Below are positions 22,790-34,495 of a stretch of 64,000 nt of DNA, piece by piece. The notes beneath the pieces were generated by a model. It saw only the letters and a program-made list of their open reading frames with translations. It had not been told where the DNA came from and ran no database searches. The translations under genes and the position numbers were made by a program. Each line of letters begins with the position of its first letter. Positions within the stretch are counted from its first letter, which is position 1. This DNA comes from Anthoceros angustus (lineage: Eukaryota > Streptophyta > Anthocerotopsida > Anthocerotales > Anthocerotaceae), in the NCBI GenBank assembly GCA_010909165.1, contig MU008172.1:310001-374000 (forward strand), read 5' to 3'.

Positions 22790-25700
22790 GTGCGTGCTCC
22801 TACGAGCCATGGCTGTTTGGAGTGTGTTAGCAGGTACTCCAGTGGGAGCTCTCGCTCACCTAAACAGCCAGACAGCCTGGTTCTCCATCTTTACGAAAAC
22901 GCCAGCTCGCCCAGGAGGATGCCTGGCTTGCGACGGTTTCTCCAGCGAGGGCCCTCCAAAGACCCTCTTGTTGCGACAATTTTCACGGGTTCCTACAAAT
23001 GGGTGGGATATGAGGCAAGACAAAGAACTTCTATGGATGCACAGCCTGTTGCCGTGGATGTGCAGATGGGACCCTGTGCCTCAAACTCCGATGGGAGCTT
23101 GCCAGAGCATTTCAATGCTCGCAGCCGTACAGGATACTATATGGGTGTAACGTCAGAGACAGTGAGCAAATTATGTCATTATGGCAATCTCACTGAGGCT
23201 GTTGAGGCTTTGGGAGTTTTAGTGCAAACAGACTGTTGTGTTCCCAGATCTCTGTTTTATACTGTGCTGAAGAAGTGTGTGATAAACAAGGATCTTGTTC
23301 TAGGCCTCCGAGTCCATGCTTTCACGGTGAAACAGGGGTATCAGTCGGACACGTTCTTGTGCAACCACGTCCTGCGAATGTACGCTTCTCATGGCAAGTT
23401 GCAAGACGCGATGGATGTGTTCTCGGGGGTTGCCAAACCAGATGCTTTCATGTGGTCGTCCCTGATAGCTGCGCATGTCAAACACGGGCAAGTCGAGCAG
23501 GCCTTACAGCTGTATCAGCAGATGCGCAGGTCCAGCGTGAAGCCAGATGGCCATGTGTTTGTGGCAGCCCTTCAGGCTTGTGCCAGAGGATCAGACTTGG
23601 AAAGTGGACAGCAGGTGCATGCTGATGTATTGGCTAGTGACGTCCGTTTAGATTTTTTCGTTTCCAGTTGCTTGGTGGACATGTATGCAAAGTGTGGGAG
23701 CTTGGAAGCTGCGCAACGAGTGTTCGATGAACTTGTTCAGAAAGATGTTGTGACTTGGACTGCTCTCCTTGCAGGGTATTCCCAGCAAGGCATGGGCCAA
23801 GAAGCTCTTCGTCTCTTCAGTGTCATGCAAGAAGAAGGCATTGCAGTACCAAATTCCGTAACATTCGTCTGCCTCCTGCAGGCATGTGCAAGTGTGGGCA
23901 ACCCAGCTTTGGAGACAGGAAAGCAGCTCCATTCACAAATTAGAAAAGGAGGACACGAAGCTGATGCCTTTGTAGCAAGCAGTTTGGTAAACATGTATGC
24001 AAAGTGTGGCAGCATGGAGGATGCTCAGAGAATGTTTGACGGAATCGGTCAAAAAGATGTGGTCACGTGGAATGCCATGATAGCAGGGTATTCTCATCAG
24101 AGCAGGGGTCGGGAAGCCCTTCGTCTCTACACTGTTATGCAAGAAGAAGGCATTGCTACACCTGATTCCACAACATTTGTGTGCCTCCTGCAGGCATGTG
24201 CAAGTGTTGGGCCATCAGCTTTGGACATAGGAAAGCAACTCCATACACAAATCAGAGAACAAGGACATCAGGAAGATGTCTTCATAGGCAGCAGTTTGGT
24301 GAACATGTATGCGAAGTGTGGCAGTTTGGAAGATACTCAGAAAGTGTTTGGCGGACTCGGTCATAAAGACGTGGTGACGTGGACTGCTATGATAGCTCGG
24401 TATTCCCAGCAAGGTATGGGACAAGAAGCCCTTTGTCTCTACAGTGCTATGGAAGAGGAAGGGATGTCTATACCAGATTCTGTGACATTCGTGTGCCTCC
24501 TGCAGGCATGTGCAAGTGTTGGCACGGCAGCCTTGGAGAAGGGGAAGCATCTTCATGCACATATTGCAGGACGAGGACTCCAAGCCGATGTATTTGTAGC
24601 CAACAGTTTGGTCAACATGTATGCAAAGTGTGGGGCACTGGAAGACGCTCAAAGAGTGTTTGATGGACTTGGTCAAAAAGATGTCGTTACGTGGACTGCT
24701 CTAATTGCAGGGTATTCCCAGCAGGGAATAGGCCAGAAGGCTCTTGATCTCTACAGCATAATGCAAGATGAAGGCATTACTGTACCCGATTCTGTGACAT
24801 TTGTGTGCCTTCTGCAGGCATGTGCAAATGTTGGCACTCCAGCTTTGGAGATAGGAAAGCAGCTTCATGCTCAAATTAAAGAGCAAGGGCATCAAGTTGA
24901 TGTCTTTGTTGCCAACAGTTTGGTTAACATGTACGCAAAGTGCGGGAGCCTAGAGGATGCTGAGAAATTGTTTGACAGACTTGGTCAAAAGAATGTCGTG
25001 ACGTGGAATGCCATGATAGCAGGGTATTCCCAGCAGGGCATGGGCCACAAGACCCTTCGCCTGTACAGTGCTATGAAAGCAGATGGCATCTGTACACCCG
25101 ACTCCGTGACATTTGTTTGCCTCCTGCAGGCATGTGCTAACGTAGCAGCTTTGCATGTGGGAAGGGAGCTACATGCACAGATTGAAGAGCAGGGGCTCCA
25201 GGCTGATGTGTGTGTAGCTGGCAGTTTGATAAACATGTATGGAAAGTCTGGGAGCATGGTTTATGCACAGCAGGTGTTTGATGCATTACCTGCACGCGAC
25301 GTTGTTGCCTGGAGTGCATTGATTGCAGGCTACGCCTGTCAAGGACACATTGAAGTGGTCTTCGGCTTGGTCCAGAGAATGAGAGAGGATGGCATACAGC
25401 CAGTTGGCATCACATTCCTTAGTGTACTAACCGTGTGCAGTCATGCTGGTCTAGTAGACAAGGGGAGAGAGTATTTCGAGGATATGAGCAGATGCTTTGG
25501 CATCACCCCTACAGTGGAGCACTATTCGTGCATGGTGGACCTCCTGGGCCGTGCAGGCGAACTGGATGAGGCACTAGCTTTGGTAAGGGCAATGCCCATA
25601 CTGCCTAATGCTGCGGTTTGGCACACTTTGTTGAATGCCTGTCGGAAATGGAGCAATGTGGAGGTGGGACTCCATGCTTTCAATGAAGCAGTAAAGCTAG

Positions 25701-26053
25701 ACAAGAAAGATGCCGCTTCATATGTGTTGATGTCGAGCATATACACGGGTGCTCAAATGTGGGAGCAGGCACAGAAAATGCAAGCGAGGAGGCGAAGTAT
25801 CAAAGCATGGAAGGAGCCGGGACAGACCTGGTGGACGGATAAGGACGGCCTAGTGCATAGCTTTTTGGTTGGTTATAAAAAGCTTCCCGACAGTCAAGCA
25901 AGGCTGAGAAAGGTCTTTCGCAAAATGAAGAACGAGGACATTCCACGTCTGAAATCTTCTGTCTCTAGGTCCGCCCTTTGCCCAACCATGGTCAAAGAAG
26001 CGCATCCCGGTGACTGGCTGGTGCCTCTGGCATCCATAGGTTCCACAGCCTGA
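22790..26053 (+). CDS. PLS-class pentatricopeptide repeat protein with E motifs (PPR-1)
   Basis: Intronless reading frame of up to 1087 residues encoding a PLS-type PPR protein, a sequence-specific RNA-binding family acting in plastids or mitochondria. PPR repeats run from about residue 122 to 960. The core is an array of near-identical 104-residue (312-bp) triplets with LVNMYAKCGSLEDAQ, KDVVTWTALIAGYSQQGMG and VTFVCLLQACASVG; the last phrase occurs five times. The C-terminus has E1/E2-type motifs (WHTLLNACRKWSNVEVG, SYVLMSSIYTGAQMWEQ, KEPGQTWWTDKDGLVHSFLV) and no DYW deaminase domain, so any editing role would need a partner in trans. The start is uncertain: a MAVWSV start at 22809, shared with the paralogue, lies in another frame from the repeats, with DGFSSEGPPKTLL-like homology, implying an N-terminal frameshift or unseen intron. 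A transit peptide cannot be defined for that reason. Confidence 0.9.
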   Translation: MRAPTSHGCLECVSRYSSGSSRSPKQPDSLVLHLYENASSPRRMPGLRRFLQRGPSKDPLVATIFTGSYKWVGYEARQRTSMDAQPVAVDVQMGPCASNSDGSLPEHFNARSRTGYYMGVTSETVSKLCHYGNLTEAVEALGVLVQTDCCVPRSLFYTVLKKCVINKDLVLGLRVHAFTVKQGYQSDTFLCNHVLRMYASHGKLQDAMDVFSGVAKPDAFMWSSLIAAHVKHGQVEQALQLYQQMRRSSVKPDGHVFVAALQACARGSDLESGQQVHADVLASDVRLDFFVSSCLVDMYAKCGSLEAAQRVFDELVQKDVVTWTALLAGYSQQGMGQEALRLFSVMQEEGIAVPNSVTFVCLLQACASVGNPALETGKQLHSQIRKGGHEADAFVASSLVNMYAKCGSMEDAQRMFDGIGQKDVVTWNAMIAGYSHQSRGREALRLYTVMQEEGIATPDSTTFVCLLQACASVGPSALDIGKQLHTQIREQGHQEDVFIGSSLVNMYAKCGSLEDTQKVFGGLGHKDVVTWTAMIARYSQQGMGQEALCLYSAMEEEGMSIPDSVTFVCLLQACASVGTAALEKGKHLHAHIAGRGLQADVFVANSLVNMYAKCGALEDAQRVFDGLGQKDVVTWTALIAGYSQQGIGQKALDLYSIMQDEGITVPDSVTFVCLLQACANVGTPALEIGKQLHAQIKEQGHQVDVFVANSLVNMYAKCGSLEDAEKLFDRLGQKNVVTWNAMIAGYSQQGMGHKTLRLYSAMKADGICTPDSVTFVCLLQACANVAALHVGRELHAQIEEQGLQADVCVAGSLINMYGKSGSMVYAQQVFDALPARDVVAWSALIAGYACQGHIEVVFGLVQRMREDGIQPVGITFLSVLTVCSHAGLVDKGREYFEDMSRCFGITPTVEHYSCMVDLLGRAGELDEALALVRAMPILPNAAVWHTLLNACRKWSNVEVGLHAFNEAVKLDKKDAASYVLMSSIYTGAQMWEQAQKMQARRRSIKAWKEPGQTWWTDKDGLVHSFLVGYKKLPDSQARLRKVFRKMKNEDIPRLKSSVSRSALCPTMVKEAHPGDWLVPLASIGSTA

Positions 26054-29000
26054 GCCATTGTTGTCCTAAGTTACAATCCTCCCTTCAAGAAATGGTTTCT
26101 TGTGTAATCTCCACATAGTCAGTTGTTGGGCGTAAAATTTGGTGGGTGATTTGTGAATGTCGATTCGTGGGTCATTTCGTGGAGTCAACGTGATTCGTCG
26201 GTCGATTGCTACTTACAAGTTTTTTTTTTCTCTCTCTGGGCCCTTTACTTTCAATCTTTATCACTCCACTGCCTGATTTCGGTTGTGTCGCCTGATCCAG
26301 GTCCTCCAATGATCTGTCGGTTGCAAGCGGGCTTGCAGGTGTAGTTACCCGGAGTGGCGGCTACGGATAGTGTCCGATGCGCTGCCAGAATTGCGATGAT
26401 GCATTTTGCGGCTTTGCGGCTCCCCAGCACGGGTGAGCACACATGTGAGTAAGTGGCAGTGGCTGTTGATGTTGTATATCGGTTATGAAACTGTTGGCTG
26501 TTGGCTGGGCTTGATATCATCCAACAGTCTCGCAAAGTCTGGGAGTTGCTGTTGTTGCACAGTACTGGTTCCGAGGAAGTCAAACGGTTTCGACTGGCAG
26601 CTGAGATCTGTTGTGCTGCCATCTCTGTTGCCGATTCCCAGCCCCCCACCTAATTTGCGGATCAGCAATACCACTCTTGTGGGTTGCGGATGATCGGCTT
26701 GCAACATTATGTACGCAGCTTTTCCAATAGCGAAAAGCGGTGCACGGATTTTGACTTGCCTTCGGAGTCATGTGAAAAACCGGGCACACACCCAGGCAGG
26801 CAGAAAAGGGCTGACCGGCAGAGAAACTGTGAAAGAGCGAACCGTATAGCACGCGGGGCGCTTGCTCTACTACCCACTCGTCCGTTGCAGCAGCTGGGCA
26901 TCCACACACAGTACATGTGCCCTACCCCCGCCCCGTGCGGAGCCCATATCTTGCTTTCCAGATGCAGAGCTTGCTTGCCTCGCGTTCGGGGGCTTTTAGT
27001 TGCACATGGCGTGTAAAGGGCGGGCCTGCTGCCTGCAGAAAGGGGTTGCCAGGCAGTAGCTGTAGCTACGAGGAAGGAAGGAGGGTTGGCATCGGCAATG
27101 ATTTGTGCCATGGCAATGGGGCATCTTATCATGCCCAGAGCAAACAATCCACTCGGGGCCACGACCTGTTTCGTTTGGTGGGGAAACAGGGCGGGCAGGC
27201 CCAGGGGTAGAGGGATAGAACCGTTATGTGTGGCGTGCCGCCTGCCGAGCTGGCCCTGTTATCCCTTCTTATTGCTGCCCAGCCCCTTCCCGTTTCCAGA
27301 AGCATCCACCAGTGGCCGGGCACAGCACATGCCCCCTTTTTGTGACTGGACGGTCACAACCACCTGATCATTTGGTCCTTTCCTTGCAACTGTCTCGTCC
27401 ACCAAAATACCCTCTCCTTTTGTTGGCAACCTTTTCAACCTTTTCAGCTTGGAATGTACAGGTATGCATCACAAGTAAATTTCAAATGTATAATACAGTA
27501 GAAATCTGAGCCACGGCAGAGGATGTTGATGTTTTAAGCTTCTACGATATCGAGGCCTCTTAAATCAATGGATCACAAAACAAAATATTTTACATATCTT
27601 ACTTTACTTTGTCCATCTACATGCCTTAAAGGGTTTGCTCCCGGAATCTGGCATGCTCCTAAACGGTGGGGACCGACCCTGATAGGCTTTTAAATTCAGC
27701 TATATAGATTCTTGAATTGTGATTCATATTTATTTATATTTAGGTTGTGGCTCTCTTGTCCAAGGAAAATGTGTCTCAAGTTTCTTGTAGTTACCATTGT
27801 TTTGATTGTGAGCAGTGCAATTAGCACGAGTGGCACGGATTGGGGTTTGCATGCTATTTTGTCATTTTGCTTTCCCTAACAAGCATCCACTCATCTGGCA
27901 AGAACAATGAGGTGACCTTGGCAAACCTTGGAAGATGTAAAGTGAAAAGTAAGATCATTCTAAGCCCGTTGCATGTTGCATGAAGTCGGGTTTGCAAGTG
28001 GTTTCACCATTGCCAGCGTTGAGGAAGCGGCTGTGCGAACGGCCCTTGAGAGAGTGCCTCCGCGAGTGAGTGGTTTGCTTGCTGGTACCAGTCTTCCTTG
28101 GAATCTGCAAGTGTCTCGCTTGGAAACCGTCAACTTCCCGAAACTTCTTTGTCTCAAACACTTTTTTATAATGAACACGAACTTGATACATAAGGGGCAC
28201 GCATTCAGCTTCACCTTACAAGGGGCACGCATACAGCTTCACCCAATAAGGGGCACGCATACTTGGTATACTTGCTATGAATGCATAAACGAGTGTAGGA
28301 TATTTCTTCATCTATTGGTATTTGGGTACTTCATCTTTCCTTTTTTTTGATATCATAGGTACTTTAACAATTCTAGGTTCCATAGAGCACGACTGTTTAC
28401 GGTATTTTAACCTGCATGTTCTTCTTTCACTGCATGTTCTTCTTTCACTACTGATATCATTAGCACAGTAGGTCCCACAAAACATGAACCTTTTAGCGCT
28501 AGAATTTCACAAAAAAAAAAAAAAACATAAACTTCTTACATGCGTCTTGTCTTTCGTGTGCAATATCTTGACAAGAATTTTAAGTTGGTTAGAGCATAAC
28601 ATTGTGGCCTCATTGTTCTAGAAAATACTAGATAAAATTATTACATCTACTCGTATACAATAAAATATGCTTTTACTTAATAATTTTGATTTCTTCAATA
28701 AATGACTAAGGTGCAATAAGAATGCCAATCGTGATGGCACTGTTGTTGAGGACGACTTCTAATGCCTTTAGCAAAACACTTGTAATGTATGATCAAAAGT
28801 TTACTACAAAATTTGAAATAGAGAGGTATATTACATTGGTAGATACACAACACAATGAAGCACACTTTGTAGCATTTTCTGTCGTTGGTTGAATTCTTAC
28901 ACTCTTTTGTCTGGACTTTTCAGTATCTCTCAAAATTCTGATCAGCCTTTTGCAACTTTTGACCATGTGGCAAGTTCACTTTCCAAAGAGTCCTCTTTCT

Positions 29001-29124
29001 CCTCCAAATAGCTCAACATCTTCTTCCCTTCTTCAGGACTTTCCAACGCAACTTTCACCTAATGTTTCTCCCAAAACAGATTTCCCTCGTCGGCTTCTTC
29101 TTATCGACTTTCAAACACACATCC
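26054..29124. other. Intergenic region, no gene seen
   Basis: 3' flank of PPR-1 and then AT-rich spacer. Small frames such as 27973-28350 show no domain. Poly(T)/poly(A) tracts lie at 26220-26230 and 28509-28524. Confidence 0.5.
28192..28264 (+). repeat. 28-bp tandem repeat, about 2.6 copies
   Basis: aaggggcacgcattcagctt begins at 28192, and variants begin at 28220 and 28248, an exact 28-base period. Confidence 0.95.
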
Positions 29125-30009
29125 ACACAAAACTTCTGACGCTTTCTATAATTCCTTTGAAACCTCAAGAAGGTCCTTATGAATAGCTTCAAGAAAGCTG
29201 GCAAGGTTTAAATCCATAGGCCAAAATTGTACCTTGCTCTCGGGGCTGCACACTCCCCCTTCGATTGTACAATGCATGATCACTCCCGCCACCACCTTCA
29301 GAGAAAGTGAAGTCCCCACCTAGGCCTTCGTAGCATGTAACTCCTTCTCTTTAACATAATTTGTTTTGTAAAGAAGACTTTTACCTTGGCCTCTAGAGTA
29401 TGAAAGTATGTACGTTAGTGCATGCTCTCTCTCTATTACGGTTATCTTCTGCTGCCCTTTTACCATTCCTATTGATATCACTCAAGTTTCTTTTTCTCTG
29501 CACTCGATTGTCATTCCCCACTTACGTTTTCTTCTTAGCTTTTTCAGCTCCGTGCACTAATTCGTCTACTCGCAGGACCAATCAATTTAGATGTCATTCA
29601 ACTTTTCTCAAAAGCCTTAGTGTGGTCATCCTTGGAATGTATCTCTTCCCTTTTATATGACGCTTACGATACAAAGGATAACACAAGTTATGAATGTTAT
29701 TTCACTCTAGCGTACACAAAATCTCATTACTTGATGAGCTCAATCGTCAATTGATAAACCGTGGTTCATAGAGTTTTTTTTTTCTCTTTACAAGATTCTA
29801 ACTTTAGACCCACATAAATGAAACCTAAACGGGAAGCCTTGAAAATTAAACATTACACAGCAAAGAAAGAAGCATCGCATCGAAAGTGTCCTTACCAACT
29901 TCTAGCTATTTTCGCGTAGTAGCTGAGGTACTTCATCACATGAAGCCAACACGGCCTAAACCGATCGGCTCAAGAACCGAGGAAAAGTAAGATGCACGTA
30001 ATCTCGTGT
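29125..30009 (+). repeat. Tandem duplication B, copy 1 (about 0.88 kb)
   Basis: Begins near cacacaaaacttctgacgct and ends near taatctcgtgtgaggtcc. The same sequence restarts at about 30010, with atgaaagtatgtacgttagt at 29401 and again at 30285 (884 bases apart). The short open frames inside, repeated in both copies, have no domain match and are not called as genes. Confidence 0.93.
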
Positions 30010-30896
30010 GAGGTCCACACAAAACTTCCGACGCTTTCTATAATTCCTTTGAAACCTCAAGAAGGTCCTTATGAATAGCTTCAAGAAAGGCAAGGTTTAA
30101 ATCCATAGGCCAAAATTGTACCTTGCTCCTGGCCGACACTCCCCTTGATTGTACAATGCATGATCACTCCCGCCACCACCTTCAGAGAAAGTGAAGTCCC
30201 CACCTAGGCCTTCGTAGCATGTAACTCCTTCTCTTTAACATAATTTGTTTTGTAAAGAAGACTTTTACCTTGGCCTCTAGAGTATGAAAGTATGTACGTT
30301 AGTGCATGCTCTCTCTCTATTACGGTTATCTTCTGCTGCCCTTTTACCATTCCTATTGATATCACTCAAGTTTCTTTTTCTCTGCACTCGATTGTCATTC
30401 CCCACTTACGTTTTCTTCTTAGCTTTTTCACTCCGTGCACTAATTCGCTCTACTCGGGACCAATCAATTTAGATGTCATTCAACTTTTCTCAAAAGCCTT
30501 AGTGTGGTCATCCTTGGAATGTATCTCTTCCCTTTTATATGACGCTTACGATACAAAGGATAACACAAGTTATGAATGTTATTTCACTCTAGCGTACACA
30601 AAATCTCATTACTTGATGAGCTCAATCCGTCCAATTGATAAACCGTGGTTCATAGAGTTTTTTTTTTCTCTTTACAAGATTCTAACTTTAGACCCACATA
30701 AATGAAACCTAAACGGGAAGCCTTGAAAATTAAACATTACACAGCAAAGAAAGAAGCATCGCATCGAAAGTGTCCTTACCAACTTCTAGCTATTTTCGCG
30801 TAGTAGCTGAGGTACTTCATCACATGAAGCCAACACGGCCTAAACCGATCGGCTCAAGAACCGAGGAAAAGTAAGATGCACGTAATCTCGTGTGAG
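30010..30896 (+). repeat. Tandem duplication B, copy 2
   Basis: Second copy of the 29125-30009 unit. Differences are mostly short indels (for example around 29575/30445 and 29240/30130). A third, clearly older relative lies at about 32125-32310. Confidence 0.93.
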
Positions 30897-31174
30897 GTCC
30901 CTGCACAAGATTACTCCTTTGTAACAATAACAGTAACAGAGTTAGTAATAGTGCTTGATTTTACATTATGGACTCTTACATGCACAATCATTAACAAATT
31001 GTAATCATTTGCTAATCTGATTAACTTCCAAGTTCTTCCGTCGTCCAGCAATTTTTGCTGGCATATGATAAGTTTACGCAGAATCTTGTCTAGTTACTTG
31101 CAACTCTAACTTCTTCTCAGAAAAAAACCTTATGCAATAGTCCAATTATTACATACTTTCAGCATTACACAACC

Positions 31175-31425
31175 ATGCATGTGGTTTTTAAAAGTACTGC
31201 TAGAGCATTTCTTGTGGTTCTTAGAAGTACTGCTAGAACATTTCCTGTGGTTCTTAGAAGTACTACTAAAGCATTTCATGTGGTTCTTAGAAGTACTGCT
31301 AGAGCATTTCCAGTGGTTCTTAGAAGTTTTGCTAGAACATTTCCTGTGGTTCTTAGAGGTACTGCTAGAGCATTTCTTCTGTTTCTTAGAAGTACTGCTA
31401 GAGCTTTCCTAGAGCATCTTTGCTT
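31175..31425 (+). repeat. 33-bp minisatellite, about 7-8 copies
   Basis: Head-to-tail units of tggttcttagaagtactgct plus agagcatttc(c/t)tg. The period of 33 is a multiple of three, so two frames stay open across the array (for example RSTARAFLVVL repeated), but nothing else supports translation. Confidence 0.95.
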
Positions 31426-34400
31426 TTAGAAAGTTATGTTCAACATCTCTATGGGTGACAAGGATATGAGACCTGATAATAGTCATATCATGAGCTTGCA
31501 GCAGTTTTACTTATGTACTTTCATGGACCTTGAACCAAGTCCGAGAGTACAAAAGACGTTTATGATTTAGCTTCTTAGGCTTTTGGAATAAGATCATACA
31601 ATAATTCTTTGAAGAAAATATTGTTTTCGGTACGCTTCGGACATTTGCTTCGCTTCCTTGTCAATTAAGTTTAATCTTAAGTATCAGGATACGTCTTTAC
31701 ATATCAAGGACCATGTCTGGGCGAAGTATCCGATCTAGAAGATCACTTAGAGGATTCGCTTGGATGGAAAAAAGAGTGGGCAGCAGGCCTAAAGATGAAA
31801 TGTCCTCAAGTCAGCTAAGGGACAAAAGCATTCTTGCCCCCTCAACCTTTTGTAGTCCTACAATAGCCCAACTTCACACTCAACATGCAAAAGTCGAAAA
31901 AAGAACTCAAACAAGCCCACATCTCCTCAAAAAGTTGCCCAAGCCCAAAGTCCCCAACATAAACCTCACCCTACAATTGCTATCTCTCCCCCAAGCTTGC
32001 CACGGCCTACACTTAAGGCATCACATGGCTCAAATCCCACCCATCACATGGCTCGAATCCCACCTTAAACCGAAGTCCTGAAGAGAGGAAGGAGAAGTTT
32101 AGTTATCCGGAAGACATTATGCATTCAATTTGAATGTCGTTCAATTTTCCATCAAAAGCCCTGACGTCATCTTTCTCGAAATGTACTTCTTACCTTCTCA
32201 AAAAAACATTTACGATACACATGATAACACAAGACATCAAGGTTATTCCACTCTAGTGTGGTCAAAATCTCATTATTGAATAAGCTCAATCCATCCAATC
32301 GATGAAAATGAACCTACTACTTAAGGATGACCTACAACTTGTAGTTTGAGTTATCTTTGCTTTACCGTTATTATCGTACATTACTTTCTACTAGATATGA
32401 TGGAAAGAGCCTACCGAGAAGAAGAAGAAAAGACCTTACAACAATAGCACAATGCATTACCACACAAGGGTACGGATGTTGGGTTGTGGTGAGAAACTTT
32501 ATTCATTGAAATATTCAAAATCTCCACCTCTCCACCTGGCATACTCAAGCAATAAGTACTCATATACGAGCATGTACATTGCATTGTCTTATCTAACTAC
32601 TCAAAAAAAGTAAGTGCCCCTGCCTCCCCACATATTCTCCTACCAGACGTTTCATATTGTTGAGAAGTAGAGTCCGTGTGATATGGAAAGTTGACAAACT
32701 ATGTATTTGGGCTTCCCAGGTGAAGTACGCACATCGCAGCATCGACAATAAATCCTTGTCAACAATAGTCCGAAGCTTCGGGAGCAATGCCGCTATTTTT
32801 GTAGTCTTTTGTAACACCATAAGACAAATTTGAAGTCAAGAGAAAGCGAGATACCACGGTAAAGCCAAGACGTATAATTTGGAACCATACGCACGCAACA
32901 GGTTCCAACGGGGCAGTGCGCGGTGCAGACTGCAGAGCAGCAGCAATGAAGGAGGGCGTGGCCCCGGGCCCGGCCCTGGCGGCCTGGCCCTGGCCGCTGG
33001 CTGCTGGCCGCTGGCCGCTGGCCGCTGGCCCGGCGGTGCGCTGCCAATCGCCAAAGGAGTTGGTCGCCATGCGCGTGGCAACGCCTAAAAGGCTAGCACC
33101 AGACGCAGGTAATCGCAGGAAATCTGGCAGGGACGGGCGGGCACCGCAGTCGAGGAAAGGGCAAGGCGCCAGCCCAGTGGGCCGATCCCTCCTCCTCCTC
33201 CCCCCCATCCCCATCCCCATTCAATGGCCGCGGAATCCACATTTATGACCTGCCGTGTTACCATATGCCAAAAGCCTTATCGTTACTAGATGGGCCTCCT
33301 CTTCGAGCATGCGGGTCGGCTCCCCATGAATGTCGTGCTGCAGTGCCCGGTCTTTGAGAGCAGGGACGCCCATTTTGGGGTTTTGGATCAGTTCAAAATT
33401 CCCCGAATTCAAAACTAGAATTTCCGCCTTCAAACTTCGAATTTGGGCTTGGGCACACTTGAGCGAGCAGCATGGAATCGCGAATCGATTCATCCCGGCG
33501 TCGTGTGAGGGGACGGGGCGGCACGATGAGCCAGGTCCTCCTTTTCCTCCCTTTCAATTTCGAGTGTGCGTTGTGTTTGGGAAGAAGCACCGGGGTCTTA
33601 CGGAGACTGGAGTCCGGGCCCCGCTGTGATTCCGTTTTGCCGCGTACCGCGGAAGGGCCCGCCGCGCGGAACGGAACGGAACGGGGAATGGGGAATGGGG
33701 AACGGGGCCCGGGGCATGCCCGTGCCGTTAGACATACATTAATGGCGGTTGAAGGACGAGGAAAGCCCCGGCCTCGGCCTCGGCCCCGGCCCCGGGACCC
33801 GGGAGTCCGGGACCCGGCCCCGTTCTGGCAGTAGCCCCGGCCCGGCCCGGTCCGGTCCGGCCCGGCCCGGCCCGGGCTTCCTTGCTTTTTGTGCCATCCC
33901 GGCCCACATTGCCCACGTCCGCTTCCCAGGTCCCGACTGCTGCGTGCTCCACGTCCTTCCGGCGGGCCGGCGGGCCTGTTCCTGTTCCTGTTCCTGCTCC
34001 TCTTGTTGTGCAACGCTGGCCTCGCCTGGCTGATGATCACATGAAGCTTCTCGGCTGTCGTCGCCGCAGCCGCTGTTGCCGTTGCAGTTGCCTCTCCCTT
34101 GCCACTTCCACTTGCGCTGCCGGTGCCATTTCCGTTTCCATCTCCATCGCCATCGCCAGGCTGCTCCTGCGGCGAGTTGCATGAGCCTCCGCGTTGCGCG
34201 CCGTGGCCCGAGCTGTGTTTGTGTTGGGGTGCGCAATTCCGGCATGGAAGCTCCCTGGGAGCTGACGTGACCGGGTGACCCGCCAGCTGTGGCAGGCCTG
34301 GGAGGTTGGGAGCAGCAGCACCCACGGCGGGGCTGGGATTCTTCTTGTTCCTCCACCGTCTTGGGCGGAAGGAGAGCACGGAAAGGGAGGGAAAGGAAGC

Positions 34401-34495
34401 AAAGGAAGGAGAGAGGAGAGGAGCAGCAAATGTGTGGGACGGGGTGGGCGGGGATCGGAGGTAGCAGGAAGAGGGGTGGTGGGTAGTAGGCGGGG
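31426..34495. other. Intergenic region upstream of the OVATE gene
   Basis: No gene supported. Contains a diverged relative of duplication B at about 32125-32310, short CTGGCCG direct repeats at 32985-33035, and from about 33480 a strongly GC-rich stretch. That stretch includes a cggcccgg-rich run at 33770-33880 and tgttcc repeats near 33978. The long minus-strand frames here and across the OVATE gene are judged antisense shadows caused by high GC. The last part should hold the OVATE gene's promoter and 5' UTR. Confidence 0.5.
32125..32310 (+). repeat. Diverged third copy related to duplication B
   Basis: Matches 29585-29755 and 30475-30645 in order: gttcaattttccatcaaaag (versus attcaacttttctcaaaag), then acgatacacatgataacaca (versus acgatacaaaggataacaca), then caaaatctcatta and gctcaatccatccaat. 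Many substitutions separate it from the two recent copies. Confidence 0.75.

Noticed and set aside
31175-31429. Arg/Phe/Leu-repeat peptide encoded by the 33-bp minisatellite
   Set aside because: Two frames are equally open, as expected of a repeat with period 33.
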